From JABDIP01 sp965227455 (GTDB lineage Bacteria > Pseudomonadota > Alphaproteobacteria > DSM-16000 > Inquilinaceae), in the NCBI GenBank assembly GCA_965227455.1, contig OZ245752.1, positions 806,001 to 870,000 of the forward strand: a stretch of 64,000 nt of DNA, in the 5' to 3' direction. Shown piece by piece: positions 38,760 to 47,409 of the stretch; position 1 is the stretch's first letter, and every line of letters begins with the position of its first letter. Made by a program: the position numbers and the translations under genes. The notes beneath the pieces are model-generated. The model was not told the origin of the DNA. It saw only the letters and a program-made list of their open reading frames with translations, and searched no databases.

Positions 38760-40038
38760 AGGGATTAATGCCCCGTCGTCACGGCAGGCCGATGCCCGCA
38801 GGTTCGCGATAGCCGGGGCGTCTGTTGCGCTCGCGCTGTCGGGATTGCTGGTGCCGCTGTCGTCGGCGGTGCTGAAGCCTTACAGCACCACCGTCGATTT
38901 CGTGGAGGACCCAGCCGATTGGGCGGTGGCCGACCCGGCCGAGCTGGACCGGGATCCGGCGGTGCCGGGCCCGGTGGTCCGGATCGGATTTGTCGGCGAC
39001 ATCATGCAACACCGCAGGCAGGCCGGGGGCGACTTCCAGGCCTCCTATGCGCGCATCAGGCCGATGATCGAGGCGTTCGACCTCGCCGTCGGCAATCTGG
39101 AGTTCCCGGTCGATCCGTCGCAGCCGGTCGGCCCGCCGGTCCGTTCGGTCCGTTTCAACGGCTCGCCGGAGCATCTCGATGCCCTGGCAGAGGCCGGCTT
39201 CGACGTCCTGAGCACCGCCAACAACCACACCTTCGACCAAGGGCTAGAGGGGGTCAGGGCGACGCTGGACGCGCTCGCGGCGCGCGGACTGATCGCTGTG
39301 GGAACCGGCGAGACGGGAACCGCCGACGCGCTCAGGGTGGTCGAGGCGGGGGGGCTGCGGATCGGGTTCGCCGCCTATACCATCCCGCCGAATTCCTACA
39401 ATGGCGCCGATGGCGAGACCGATTACTGGCGGCGCGATTGGCCGGTGCATGAGCTGAATTTCGACGATTGGTCAGGGGAGTACCGATCGGAGGGTCTCGC
39501 GAAGTTCCGGGCCCATGTGTCGCGATCGGTGGCCGAGGAGACGGACCTGCTGATCGCCCTGGTGCATTGGGGCGACGAATGGCATTTCCAGCCGAATGCG
39601 GACCAGCAGCTCGCGGCCCGTGACATGATCGATGCCGGATTCGATCTTGTGATCGGCGGCCACAGCCATGTGCTGAACCCTCCCGAGCTTTACCGGGGGA
39701 GCCTGATTGCATACTCGCTGGGCAATCTCGTTTCCGACTTCGTCGAGCTGGAAAATCGCACCGGAGCGGTGCTGGAGGTCGCGGTCGGCGTGATGCCGGA
39801 CGGCTCCGCGCGGATCGTCGACTTTGCCCTCTTTCCGGTCCTCACGTCGCGTCAGGGGCATGTGGTGACTCCCTTGGGCGACAAGCGAACGGGCGAGGAG
39901 GCCAAGGCCTGGGACCTGGCGCGGCGCATCTTCGGACCTGCCGTAACGCTGTTCGGCGAGCGGGCGGAACCGATCTCGGCCCGGCTGGGGGCATCGGCCG
40001 GTCGCGAGGCTGGCTCCGGTCGAGTCGCCGCCCGGTGA
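38752..40038 (+). CDS. CapA family metallophosphatase-like protein
   Basis: About 428 residues. An N-terminal hydrophobic segment (about residues 18-40) anchors or exports the protein. The CapA/PgsA calcineurin-like fold shows GFVGDIMQHRR, VGNLEFPV, STANNHTFDQG, ALVHWGDEWH and IGGHSHVLNP, covering metal and phosphate ligands. CapA proteins take part in poly-gamma-glutamate or other capsule synthesis. Overlap with the preceding gene shows it belongs to the surface-glycan cluster. Confidence 0.9.
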   Translation: MAKGINAPSSRQADARRFAIAGASVALALSGLLVPLSSAVLKPYSTTVDFVEDPADWAVADPAELDRDPAVPGPVVRIGFVGDIMQHRRQAGGDFQASYARIRPMIEAFDLAVGNLEFPVDPSQPVGPPVRSVRFNGSPEHLDALAEAGFDVLSTANNHTFDQGLEGVRATLDALAARGLIAVGTGETGTADALRVVEAGGLRIGFAAYTIPPNSYNGADGETDYWRRDWPVHELNFDDWSGEYRSEGLAKFRAHVSRSVAEETDLLIALVHWGDEWHFQPNADQQLAARDMIDAGFDLVIGGHSHVLNPPELYRGSLIAYSLGNLVSDFVELENRTGAVLEVAVGVMPDGSARIVDFALFPVLTSRQGHVVTPLGDKRTGEEAKAWDLARRIFGPAVTLFGERAEPISARLGASAGREAGSGRVAAR

Positions 40039-40198
40039 TCGCCTACGCGTTCGGCGGCGAGATCGCCGGGCGTACGAATCGCCCGGCGCTGGAATCCCGG
40101 AATTCCGCCTCGCCATTAACCAATGCCACACCGCGCAGCGTCTATTCAGATCGGGCATGGCCACCGATCCGTCCGGCAACGACCTCCGAGGAGGGGGG

Positions 40199-41824
40199 AT
40201 GACCCTGTTCGACAAGGCATCCATCCAGGCCGCCAGGTCCGGCGACGCTCTCCCATGGGTCGCCGCCCTGCTGCAGCGGCACATGGTGTTGGCCGCGAGT
40301 CTGTTCCTGTCCCTTGCCATCTATATCGGGCTGGTGGCGCCGGTCTTCCCGGTCGACAACCAGAACACCTATCTGCTGAGCGGCCTTGCCGGATCCGGCT
40401 ACGGGCATCTGTCCGCGGACTGGATGTCCACCACGACCTCGCCGTTCCTGCTGTTTTCCTGGCTTGTCGGCGGGCTCAACACGATCGGGCTGGTGCCGGG
40501 GACGCGGCTAGCGAGTTTCGCCCTGGCGCTGGTGTTCGCGCTTGGCTGCGTGACCATCTTCCGCAGCCGCGATGCCGGTTCGGCCGGCGGGTGGGGGCCG
40601 CTCTGCCTCTTTGTCCTGCTGCTGTCGGTGGTGGCCATCCACGACACCTTCATGCTGCGGGGGATGGCCGGGCAATACGTTTTGGGCATGTACTTGCAGC
40701 CGAGCGAATTCGGCGTGCTGATGGTCCTGGCCGTGGCCCTGTTCGCGGCCGGGCGGCCGGTCTCGCCTTACGTCCTTGCCGCCCTGGCCGGCCTGTTCCA
40801 TCAATCCTATCTGCTGCCGGCCGCGTTCCTGGTGCTGGCCTTCGCCTCGCATCACCTTCTCCTCGCCAGGAAACCCAGGGACGCGATCGTCGGCTGCCTG
40901 ACGGCCCTGGCCATCGTCAGCCCGGTGCTGTGGTACTCCTATGCCCAATTCTCGCCGGGCGATGCCGAGGCCTTCCGGGCGTCGCGCGCGATCATCGCCG
41001 AGCGGCGGATCCCGCATCATGCAATCCCGGCCCATTGGTTCGATCGCAGCCAGGTGCTGAACCTGCTGGTCATCGCCCTGGGCACCGGCCTGGCCGCGTT
41101 CTTCAACAAGCGTCTGGCCTATGTGATGGCCTTTTCAGCGCTGCTCGGCGTTCTGGCCACCCTGGCGGCGGTGCTGATTGGATCGAACGCCCTCTACCTG
41201 CTGTTTCCCTGGCGGATCTCCACTGTGCTGATGCCGCTGGCGACGGTGGCGATGGTGGTCGGGATCGTTCGCATGCTGGTGGACAGCCGCCTCGGTCCGA
41301 TCATCTCTGCGGCGCCGGCCCGCGCGGTCATGATCGTGTTGACGGTGGCGGTGGCGGCCATGTCCTTTTCGGAGCGGCTGTCCTCGGTGGAACTCGTGGA
41401 GAGCGCTGCGGCGATCCGCCTGCCCCAGGATCGCGACGCCGGCTATGCGGAGCTGGTCCGGCATGTCCGGAGCCACGCCGCCGACGATCAGATCTATCTG
41501 CATAACCCGCTGCGCTTCACCAGCTTCCGGATCCGGACCGGGATGCCCGTCTTCGTCGATGTCAAATCGCACCCCTATCGCGACGACGAGGTGCTGGAGT
41601 GGTGGCGGCGCATGAGTTGGGCTGCGGAGATCTTCGACGGGCGCCGGCCCTGCGATGCGACGCTGACGGATGAAATGCGGGGGCAGGGCATCACCCACAT
41701 CATCGTCGACCCGGCCAGGGACGCCATCGATGCGGCAGGATTGATCGCCTGTATCCGGCGGGCCGGGCAGGGGGCGGCGTTGGTGGGCGAATTCGGTCGT
41801 TATGGGCTGATCCGGCTGCAATAA
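40199..41824 (+). CDS. Polytopic membrane protein, GT-C-like, paralog of 36999 product
   Basis: About 541 residues from ATG 40199, which has a very strong GAGGAGGGGGG site; ATG 40157 is possible. There are about ten membrane segments, a first loop with SGYGHLSADWMSTTTSP, and a C-terminal soluble domain with DQIYLHNPLRFTSFRIRT and VFVDVKSHPYRDDEVLEWW. The C-terminal part matches the form of the product at 36999. Probably an envelope glycan or lipid-linked sugar enzyme; substrate unknown. It is convergent with the GT2 gene. Confidence 0.75.
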   Translation: MTLFDKASIQAARSGDALPWVAALLQRHMVLAASLFLSLAIYIGLVAPVFPVDNQNTYLLSGLAGSGYGHLSADWMSTTTSPFLLFSWLVGGLNTIGLVPGTRLASFALALVFALGCVTIFRSRDAGSAGGWGPLCLFVLLLSVVAIHDTFMLRGMAGQYVLGMYLQPSEFGVLMVLAVALFAAGRPVSPYVLAALAGLFHQSYLLPAAFLVLAFASHHLLLARKPRDAIVGCLTALAIVSPVLWYSYAQFSPGDAEAFRASRAIIAERRIPHHAIPAHWFDRSQVLNLLVIALGTGLAAFFNKRLAYVMAFSALLGVLATLAAVLIGSNALYLLFPWRISTVLMPLATVAMVVGIVRMLVDSRLGPIISAAPARAVMIVLTVAVAAMSFSERLSSVELVESAAAIRLPQDRDAGYAELVRHVRSHAADDQIYLHNPLRFTSFRIRTGMPVFVDVKSHPYRDDEVLEWWRRMSWAAEIFDGRRPCDATLTDEMRGQGITHIIVDPARDAIDAAGLIACIRRAGQGAALVGEFGRYGLIRLQ

Positions 41825-41838
41825 CAGCCGATTGGACG

Positions 41839-42984
41839 CTATTTCTGCCGTGCCGCCTTAGGGCGTGCCGGGCCGGATTTCGGTGCGCCCTCAGACGGAG
41901 CGCCGGCATCCGCCGCCAGTCTTTCCTGCAGGCGACGCTGGTCCAGGACCACCTGCGGCTCGGATGGGCCGCGGAGGTCGCGGACGCTCTCCTGGAGTTG
42001 CTTGATCTTCCAGTCGATCTGCTCCAGCAGCTTGCGGTTGGTCGAGATCAGATCGGCGATCACCCCGATCAGGAACACGAACACGCCGGTCCCCAGCAGC
42101 GTTCCCGCCAGGATCACCGATTGAACGTGGCCGGTGCCCTGACCGAGAAGGCGCAGATAGAGATAGCGCGTGCCCAGCACCATCCCGGCCAGGAAGATCG
42201 CCATCGCCAGCGGCAGGAACAGCCGCAGCGGGCGATAGGTGACAAAGATCCGGCAGATGGTGGTGACCGAACGGGCGATGTAGCGCGGAATGCTCTTGAT
42301 CAGCCGCGACGGCCTGAGGTCGCTATTGGTGCGGATCGGCACCGAGGCAATGCGCATGCCTTTCTGGCCGGCCTGGATGATGGTCTCGATGGTATAGGTA
42401 TAGTCGCCGAACACATGCAGGCGCATCGCCGCCGACCGGCTCATTGCCCGGAAGCCGCTGGGCGCATCGCGCACATCGGTGTTGCTGGCGATCCGCACCA
42501 CCGCACTGCCCAGCTTCTGCAGCAGCTTCTTGGTCGGCGAGAAATGGGCCGTCTGCTCGATGGGGCGGGCGCCGACCACGATATCGGCTTCGCCGTTGAG
42601 CACCGGGGCGATCAGCGCCGGGATGTCGGCCGCGCAATACTGATTGTCGGCATCGGTGTTGACGACGATATCGGCGCCGGCGGCGACACAGGCCTCGAGC
42701 CCGGCCACGAAGCCGCGCGCCAGCCCCTGGTGGCCGTTCAGCCGGACCACATGGTCCACACCGCCCTCAAGCGCCACATCGACCGTCCGGTCGGTGCAGC
42801 CATCGTCGATGATCAGCCACTCCACCTGGTCCACGCCGGGCACCTCCCGGGGCAGGTCGGCCAGGGTGACGCCCAGGGTCTCCGCCTCGTTGCGGCATGG
42901 TATCTGGATGATCAGCTTGGTCACGGTGGGGCGGCTTTGCCTGTTGCAAAGGCCGCAGTTTTCAGGGGCTTCGCTAAGAAACAT
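41839..42984 (-). CDS. GT2 family glycosyltransferase with C-terminal membrane anchor
   Basis: A 381-residue protein. The N-terminal GT-A domain has IIQIPCRNEAETLG, LIIDDGCTDRT and the metal-binding NTDADNQY (DXD-like), as in dolichol/undecaprenyl-phosphate sugar transferases. Two membrane segments at about 250-275 and 290-315 and a charged, coiled tail follow. It likely charges a polyprenyl phosphate with a sugar that GT-C enzymes nearby then use (inference). A GTG at 42924 (VTKLIIQIP) is an alternative start that removes a 20-residue Cys-containing leader. Confidence 0.85.
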   Translation of the reverse strand: MFLSEAPENCGLCNRQSRPTVTKLIIQIPCRNEAETLGVTLADLPREVPGVDQVEWLIIDDGCTDRTVDVALEGGVDHVVRLNGHQGLARGFVAGLEACVAAGADIVVNTDADNQYCAADIPALIAPVLNGEADIVVGARPIEQTAHFSPTKKLLQKLGSAVVRIASNTDVRDAPSGFRAMSRSAAMRLHVFGDYTYTIETIIQAGQKGMRIASVPIRTNSDLRPSRLIKSIPRYIARSVTTICRIFVTYRPLRLFLPLAMAIFLAGMVLGTRYLYLRLLGQGTGHVQSVILAGTLLGTGVFVFLIGVIADLISTNRKLLEQIDWKIKQLQESVRDLRGPSEPQVVLDQRRLQERLAADAGAPSEGAPKSGPARPKAARQK

Positions 42985-43052
42985 TTAAGCCTATTGGCAG
43001 AGGCTGCGGGCTGCATTCGCACGCGCCGACCAGCACCATCGGATCACCAGCC

Positions 43053-44984
43053 ATGACATCAGTGACGGAGACGCGAGGGTCCCTCGAGCCGGCCGCCGGC
43101 GATGCCGGATTCTGGCAGGAGCCGACCAAGGCCTTTGCCGTTTTCCTGGTCATCCAGATCGCGCTGGTCTATGGCGGCGTGGCCCCGTTCTTCGGCGGCG
43201 TCCTGGCCGAGCCGGACGCCTATATGCGGATGAACCGCGTGCTGTATCTGTGGGAGAGCGGCGCCTGGTTCGATCCCCTGTATCCCCGCATCAGCCCGCC
43301 GGACGGGCTGCTCCAGCATTGGACGCGGCCCCTGGACGTGCTGCTGCTGATCGGCGGCCTGATCGCCGCCCCCTTCGTCGGCTTCGAGGAGGGGCTGCAT
43401 TGGTGGGGTGTGATCATCGGCCCGGCCATGTTGTTCCCGGCCCTGCTGGCCTTCGTCTGGGCCGCCGCACCTTTGGTGCAGCGTCAGTGGCTCTGGCTTG
43501 TCGGCGTATTCTTCGTCACCCAGCCGGCCCTGCTGGTGACCTTCCTGGTGGGCCGGCCGGACCAGAACTGCCTGCTGATGCTGCTGTTCGTCGTCTATGT
43601 GGGGCTGACCATCCGCATGATCCTCGAGCCGCGCCGCCTCGCCTGGCCGGCGCTTGCCGGCGCCGTCGCGGCGCTGGCGCTCTGGGTCAGCCTGGAGACC
43701 ATGCTGTTCGTCATCGTCGGCATCGCGGTGCCCGGGGTCTTCTGGCTAGCGGGCGATGCGCGGCTGTCCCGGGTGCTGCTGATCCACGGCCTGTCGCTGC
43801 TGGCCGTCCTCGCCTTGTCGCTGCCGATCGAGCGGGGCTTCGCCCGCTTGCTGCAACTGGAATACGACCAGCTTTCCGTCGTGCATCTGGGTGTCTTCGC
43901 GCTGAACGCCGCCTTCTGGGGCGCCATGGAGGGGCTGGAGAGGGTCCCGAGGATCTCCGCAAACCTCCTGGGCCGCGTCGCGGCGGCCGGAGGTGCCGCA
44001 TCCGTGGTGCTCGCCGTGATCTGGGTGGCGGCACCGGGCATGTATGAGAGCCCGTTCTCGCGGGTCGACGATCTCTATCGCTCGGTTCGGCTCGCCAATA
44101 TCGCCGAGTTCCAGCCGATCGTCCGGTGGTCCGATCTCACCGGCCCGGACGCCGCGACGACCATCGGACACCTGTTCCTATGGCTCGGCGCCGGCACCTT
44201 CGCCGTTCCGGGGCTGGTCTGGATGTTGCGCCGCAGCTCCGGCTCGGCCTGGCGGGGCTGGCTGGTGGTCGCGCTGATGGCTTTGGTGTTCATTCCGCTG
44301 TCCTTTGCCCAGGTGCGCTGGGTGGCCTATGCGGAGGCGATGCTGGTCCTTCCCTATGCGGCCGTGGTCGGCGCCTGCCTGGCCTGGATCAACCGTCTGC
44401 CGTGGGCGGAGCCACTGCTGGCGCTGCCGCGGGCCTTCGTCGTCGCGTTCGCCTGCACATGGACCTTCCTGCCTGCGGTGATCGTCGGTGCGTCAGCCGA
44501 TGGCGAACCGGCCGAGGCCGCAGTGCCGGCCGGCGAGGCCACCCAGCAGGCAGCAGCGGAATCAGATGAGTTGTGCCCGCTGAATGCGCTGTCGCAGGTC
44601 CTGGCGGACCCGGACGGGCTCGGCGACCGCTCCCGCCGCGTGATGGCCTTTGTCGATTTCGGTCCGGAACTGCTCTACCGGACACCGCATGCGGTCTATT
44701 CCATTCCCAACCATCGCTATCAGTCCGGCTTCACCGCGACCTATCGGGCGATGACCGCCCGATCTGCGGAAAGTGCGGAAACGATCCTGCGCCAATCCGG
44801 GGTTGAACTCCTGCTGGTCTGCCCGGAATGGCCGCTGGAAGGGCAGTTCTATGGCAGCGACGGCGCGTCGGGTCTGTTCTACGACGATCTGGCGGCTGGA
44901 AACCCGCCGTCCTTCCTCGCGCCGCTTCCTCTGCCCGAGGCGCTGGACGGCCGTTTCTCGCTGTATGCGGTGAACCCCGGGTGA
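43053..44984 (+). CDS. Polytopic membrane protein resembling oligosaccharyltransferase/GT-C enzymes
   Basis: A 643-residue protein with about eleven membrane segments and a soluble C-terminal domain. The first extracytoplasmic loop has AEPDAYMRMNRVLYLWESG, close in form to the acidic first-loop motif of STT3/PglB-type GT-C enzymes, followed by WFDPLYPRISPPDG. The C-terminal part includes PHAVYSIPNHRYQSGF. Placement just before flp suggests transfer of a glycan to pilin or another surface protein, which is inference. The gene is divergent from the GT2 gene. Confidence 0.75.
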   Translation: MTSVTETRGSLEPAAGDAGFWQEPTKAFAVFLVIQIALVYGGVAPFFGGVLAEPDAYMRMNRVLYLWESGAWFDPLYPRISPPDGLLQHWTRPLDVLLLIGGLIAAPFVGFEEGLHWWGVIIGPAMLFPALLAFVWAAAPLVQRQWLWLVGVFFVTQPALLVTFLVGRPDQNCLLMLLFVVYVGLTIRMILEPRRLAWPALAGAVAALALWVSLETMLFVIVGIAVPGVFWLAGDARLSRVLLIHGLSLLAVLALSLPIERGFARLLQLEYDQLSVVHLGVFALNAAFWGAMEGLERVPRISANLLGRVAAAGGAASVVLAVIWVAAPGMYESPFSRVDDLYRSVRLANIAEFQPIVRWSDLTGPDAATTIGHLFLWLGAGTFAVPGLVWMLRRSSGSAWRGWLVVALMALVFIPLSFAQVRWVAYAEAMLVLPYAAVVGACLAWINRLPWAEPLLALPRAFVVAFACTWTFLPAVIVGASADGEPAEAAVPAGEATQQAAAESDELCPLNALSQVLADPDGLGDRSRRVMAFVDFGPELLYRTPHAVYSIPNHRYQSGFTATYRAMTARSAESAETILRQSGVELLLVCPEWPLEGQFYGSDGASGLFYDDLAAGNPPSFLAPLPLPEALDGRFSLYAVNPG

Positions 44985-45390
44985 GTCGTTGCTGGCGGCA
45001 AAGTCCGTGGCAGATCAACCAAGTATCGGCCGACCGACAAGGATCGGAATCCAGCCGGATCCCAGCCACCAGCTGCGATTGCCCTGGCATTTCGACTTCG
45101 GCCGAGAGGGTAATGAATCGGCGAAATCAATCGGTTGTCGGCGGGCTGCACTGGCAGGCCGCGCGAACATTATTGGCAGGCAATAAACACTTGCGTCGTC
45201 TGTAGTCTATTTTATGTCTTTACAAATAAAGGCGCTGCAAATTCAGATAGACTAACGATCCGTTAACCACGAGAGTGGTAGTACTCAAGAATATAAGGGC
45301 GGTAGGGATTAGATCGATTAACGAATCATTCATGTTTGACGGACAAACTGGGCAGGTAGGTTATGAACCGCTAGCCAGGAGTACATTGCA
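44985..45390. other. Intergenic control region upstream of flp
   Basis: About 400 bases with no convincing gene. The last 200 bases are AT-rich, consistent with a strong promoter for the abundantly made pilin, and AGGAG lies nine bases before the flp ATG. No repeat or tRNA-like fold was noticed. Confidence 0.6.
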
Positions 45391-45585
45391 ATGCTTACGA
45401 AGTTCCAGAGCTTTCTGGGCGACGAGTCGGGCGCCACGGCCATTGAATATGGTCTGATCGCCGCTCTCGTGTCCGTTGCTGCTATTGCGGCCCTGACTCT
45501 CATGGGTAACGCGTTGAAGAACATCTTCAACGTCGTGAAAGACGCCCTGGAGAACGCCGCTACCAGTGCCAAGGGCAGCTCTTAA
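45391..45585 (+). CDS. flp: Flp family type IVb pilin
   Basis: A 64-residue prepilin. The leader MLTKFQSFLGDESG ends with the Gly cut by the prepilin peptidase, and the mature part begins ATAIEYGLIAALV with Glu at position 5, the Flp hallmark, followed by a single hydrophobic helix. It is the structural subunit of the tad/cpa adhesion pilus encoded by the genes that follow. A GC-rich hairpin after the gene could stabilise the pilin mRNA. Confidence 0.96.
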   Translation: MLTKFQSFLGDESGATAIEYGLIAALVSVAAIAALTLMGNALKNIFNVVKDALENAATSAKGSS

Positions 45586-45596
45586 GCCCAACTGGG

Positions 45597-45624
45597 GATC
45601 CGGGCCCGCTCGCGGGCCCGGATC
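45597..45624 (+). terminator. GC-rich hairpin after flp (attenuator-like)
   Basis: A perfect 12-base stem GATCCGGGCCCG with its complement and loop CTCG starts 12 bases after the flp stop. No T-run follows, so partial termination or 3' end protection is more likely than full termination. This would let pilin exceed the downstream cpa products. Confidence 0.6.
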
Positions 45625-45717
45625 GCAAGACCTTACGGAGAGGGGCGGCGCGGCGCATGTCGCCCGCCCTTCTTTGTTTTCAACCCATTCAACTGACCCG
45701 ATCGAAGGCCCGCAGGA

Positions 45718-46227
45718 ATGATTACGGTATCTACCGGTCACTTTGTGATCCTGTGCTTTGCCGGATTGTTGTGCTGGGCGCTGGTCAGCGACGCGCTGAC
45801 CATGAAGATACCCAACCGCATTTCGATCGGGATCGTAGCCTTGTATCCGGCCTGGGTCATCGCGACCTGGCCCCGCGTCGAGCAGCCGCTGGTTCCGGTG
45901 GCGCTGGCCTGCGGCGTTCTGGTGGCCGGATTTATCGCCTTCGATCGCGGATGGATCGGCGGCGGCGACGCCAAGATGCTTGCCGCCCTGTCGCTGTGGT
46001 CGGGGGTCGAGCTGTTTCTGCCGATGCTGTTCGTGACGACATTGGCCGGCGGCGTGATGGCGACATCCGCCATCTGTACCGAGGCGATGCGTCGGCGGAC
46101 GGTGCTGGCCCGGGGCGGCGAAGTTGCCGGTCCGTTTCTCAGCTCCGTCGTGAAATCAAAGATTCCCTACGGGGTGGCCATCGCAATAGGCGGTGGTGTG
46201 GTTGCAGTCGGTTTGTGGACCGGCTGA
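45718..46227 (+). CDS. cpaA: Prepilin peptidase CpaA/TadV
   Basis: A 169-residue membrane aspartyl protease with about five segments. The catalytic Asp residues are in VSDALTMKIPN near residue 25 and the GxGD motif GGGDAKM near residue 83. It removes the Flp leader at the Gly/Ala junction. It lacks the N-methylase domain, as usual for CpaA. Confidence 0.93.
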   Translation: MITVSTGHFVILCFAGLLCWALVSDALTMKIPNRISIGIVALYPAWVIATWPRVEQPLVPVALACGVLVAGFIAFDRGWIGGGDAKMLAALSLWSGVELFLPMLFVTTLAGGVMATSAICTEAMRRRTVLARGGEVAGPFLSSVVKSKIPYGVAIAIGGGVVAVGLWTG

Positions 46228-46246
46228 CTGGACAGGAGGTCATTAC

Positions 46247-47392
46247 ATGGCTGTGCGGGTCGTTGTGCTGCTGGGTCTGGCGCTGATCATCGGCGTTGGC
46301 ACGATAATTTTTGCCAAACAGTGGATTGCGTCCCAGACGCCGGAGCCCGTCCCTCCGGGGGTCGTTGAGGTCGAGGTCGAGCCCGACCTCTATGTGCTTG
46401 TGGCGCAGGGCAACCTGCAGCCCGGCATGTTGCTTGGCCCGGAATCCGTTCGCTGGCAGGGCTGGCCGACCGAGGATGTCCCGCCGGCCTACGCCGTGCA
46501 GGGCAAGCGCACCGACGCCGAATTCTATGGTGCCGTGGTGCGCTACCCGATGGCATCCGGCGAGCCGATCACCGACTTCAAGATCGCCAGGCCCGGGGAG
46601 CAGGGCTATGTGGCCGCCGTGCTGGAGCCGGGCATGCGCGCCGTGGCCATTCCGATCAGTCCGCTGCGCGCCTCCGCCGGCTTCATTCTGCCCGGCGACC
46701 GGGTCGATGTGCTGCTGACCCATGAAACCGGTGTCGGCAGCGTCTCCGAGACGGTCTTCTTCAACATGAAGGTGCTGGCGATCGACCAGGCGCTGGCCGC
46801 GCCGGAGGGGCCGGCCCGGGTCGGCGGCATGGCGACGCTGGAGGTGACGCCGCGCGAGGTCGAGGCCTTCACGCTGATGCAGCAGATGGGGACGATGAGT
46901 CTGGCCCTGCGCAGCCTGCAGCCAGGGGAGTCGGAGGAGAACGAAGCGCTGCCTGAGAAGCCGGCCGGGACTCCCGGAACCGAGCAGATGGCCGGCGATG
47001 CCGGAACCGAGCAAATGGCCGGGGATGCCGGTTCCGAACAGATGGCCGGGGATGCCGGCTCCGAGCAGGTGGCCGGGGAGCCGGAAGCCATGGCCGAGGC
47101 GGTGGCAGGAATGTCCGAGAAGCCGGAGGTCATCGAGAAAGTGCCGACGGTATTTCCGGGTGAGGTTCCGGAGGATGCCGAGGTGGCCGACGGCGCCGCT
47201 GCGGCGCCGGTTCCCGTTCAATCGGTTGAGAACGCGGTCGGCCAGTCGTTGGGGAATGTGGAGGACATGGCGAAGGACGAGCACTCGATCCGACGCGAAG
47301 ACCAGACCTTCACCGCCACTCGGGACATCTCCGTCCTGATCGGCGGCGGCGGTGGTGGCGGCGGTTCCGTCGTCGTCATCCGCGGCAACTGA
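46247..47392 (+). CDS. cpaB: Flp pilus assembly protein CpaB/RcpC
   Basis: A 381-residue protein. An N-terminal membrane anchor (residues 4-24) precedes an SAF domain (about 45-115; PGMLLGPESVRWQ) and the RcpC domain (RAVAIPISPLRASAGFILPGDRVDVLLT). ATG 46247 has AGGAGG seven bases upstream. A four-unit 27-base tandem repeat adds a (GTEQMAGDA)-type segment near residue 245, and the C-terminus ends in a Gly tract. CpaB helps assemble the outer-membrane secretin and may bind peptidoglycan or glycans. Confidence 0.92.
   Translation: MAVRVVVLLGLALIIGVGTIIFAKQWIASQTPEPVPPGVVEVEVEPDLYVLVAQGNLQPGMLLGPESVRWQGWPTEDVPPAYAVQGKRTDAEFYGAVVRYPMASGEPITDFKIARPGEQGYVAAVLEPGMRAVAIPISPLRASAGFILPGDRVDVLLTHETGVGSVSETVFFNMKVLAIDQALAAPEGPARVGGMATLEVTPREVEAFTLMQQMGTMSLALRSLQPGESEENEALPEKPAGTPGTEQMAGDAGTEQMAGDAGSEQMAGDAGSEQVAGEPEAMAEAVAGMSEKPEVIEKVPTVFPGEVPEDAEVADGAAAAPVPVQSVENAVGQSLGNVEDMAKDEHSIRREDQTFTATRDISVLIGGGGGGGGSVVVIRGN
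46976..47083 (+). repeat. 27-base tandem repeat, four units, within cpaB
   Basis: Units start at 46976, 47003, 47030 and 47057. Each encodes nine residues of the form G(T/S)EQ(M/V)AG(D/E)(A/P); the last unit is the most divergent. Third-codon-position changes between units show it is not a fresh duplication, but length variation between strains is plausible. Confidence 0.9.
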
Positions 47393-47409
47393 CCCCTGAC
47401 GTTCGAAGG

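Noticed and set aside
44985..45390. Possible tRNA or small RNA gene before flp
   Set aside because: No cloverleaf or terminator-like hairpin could be recognised; treated as promoter region.
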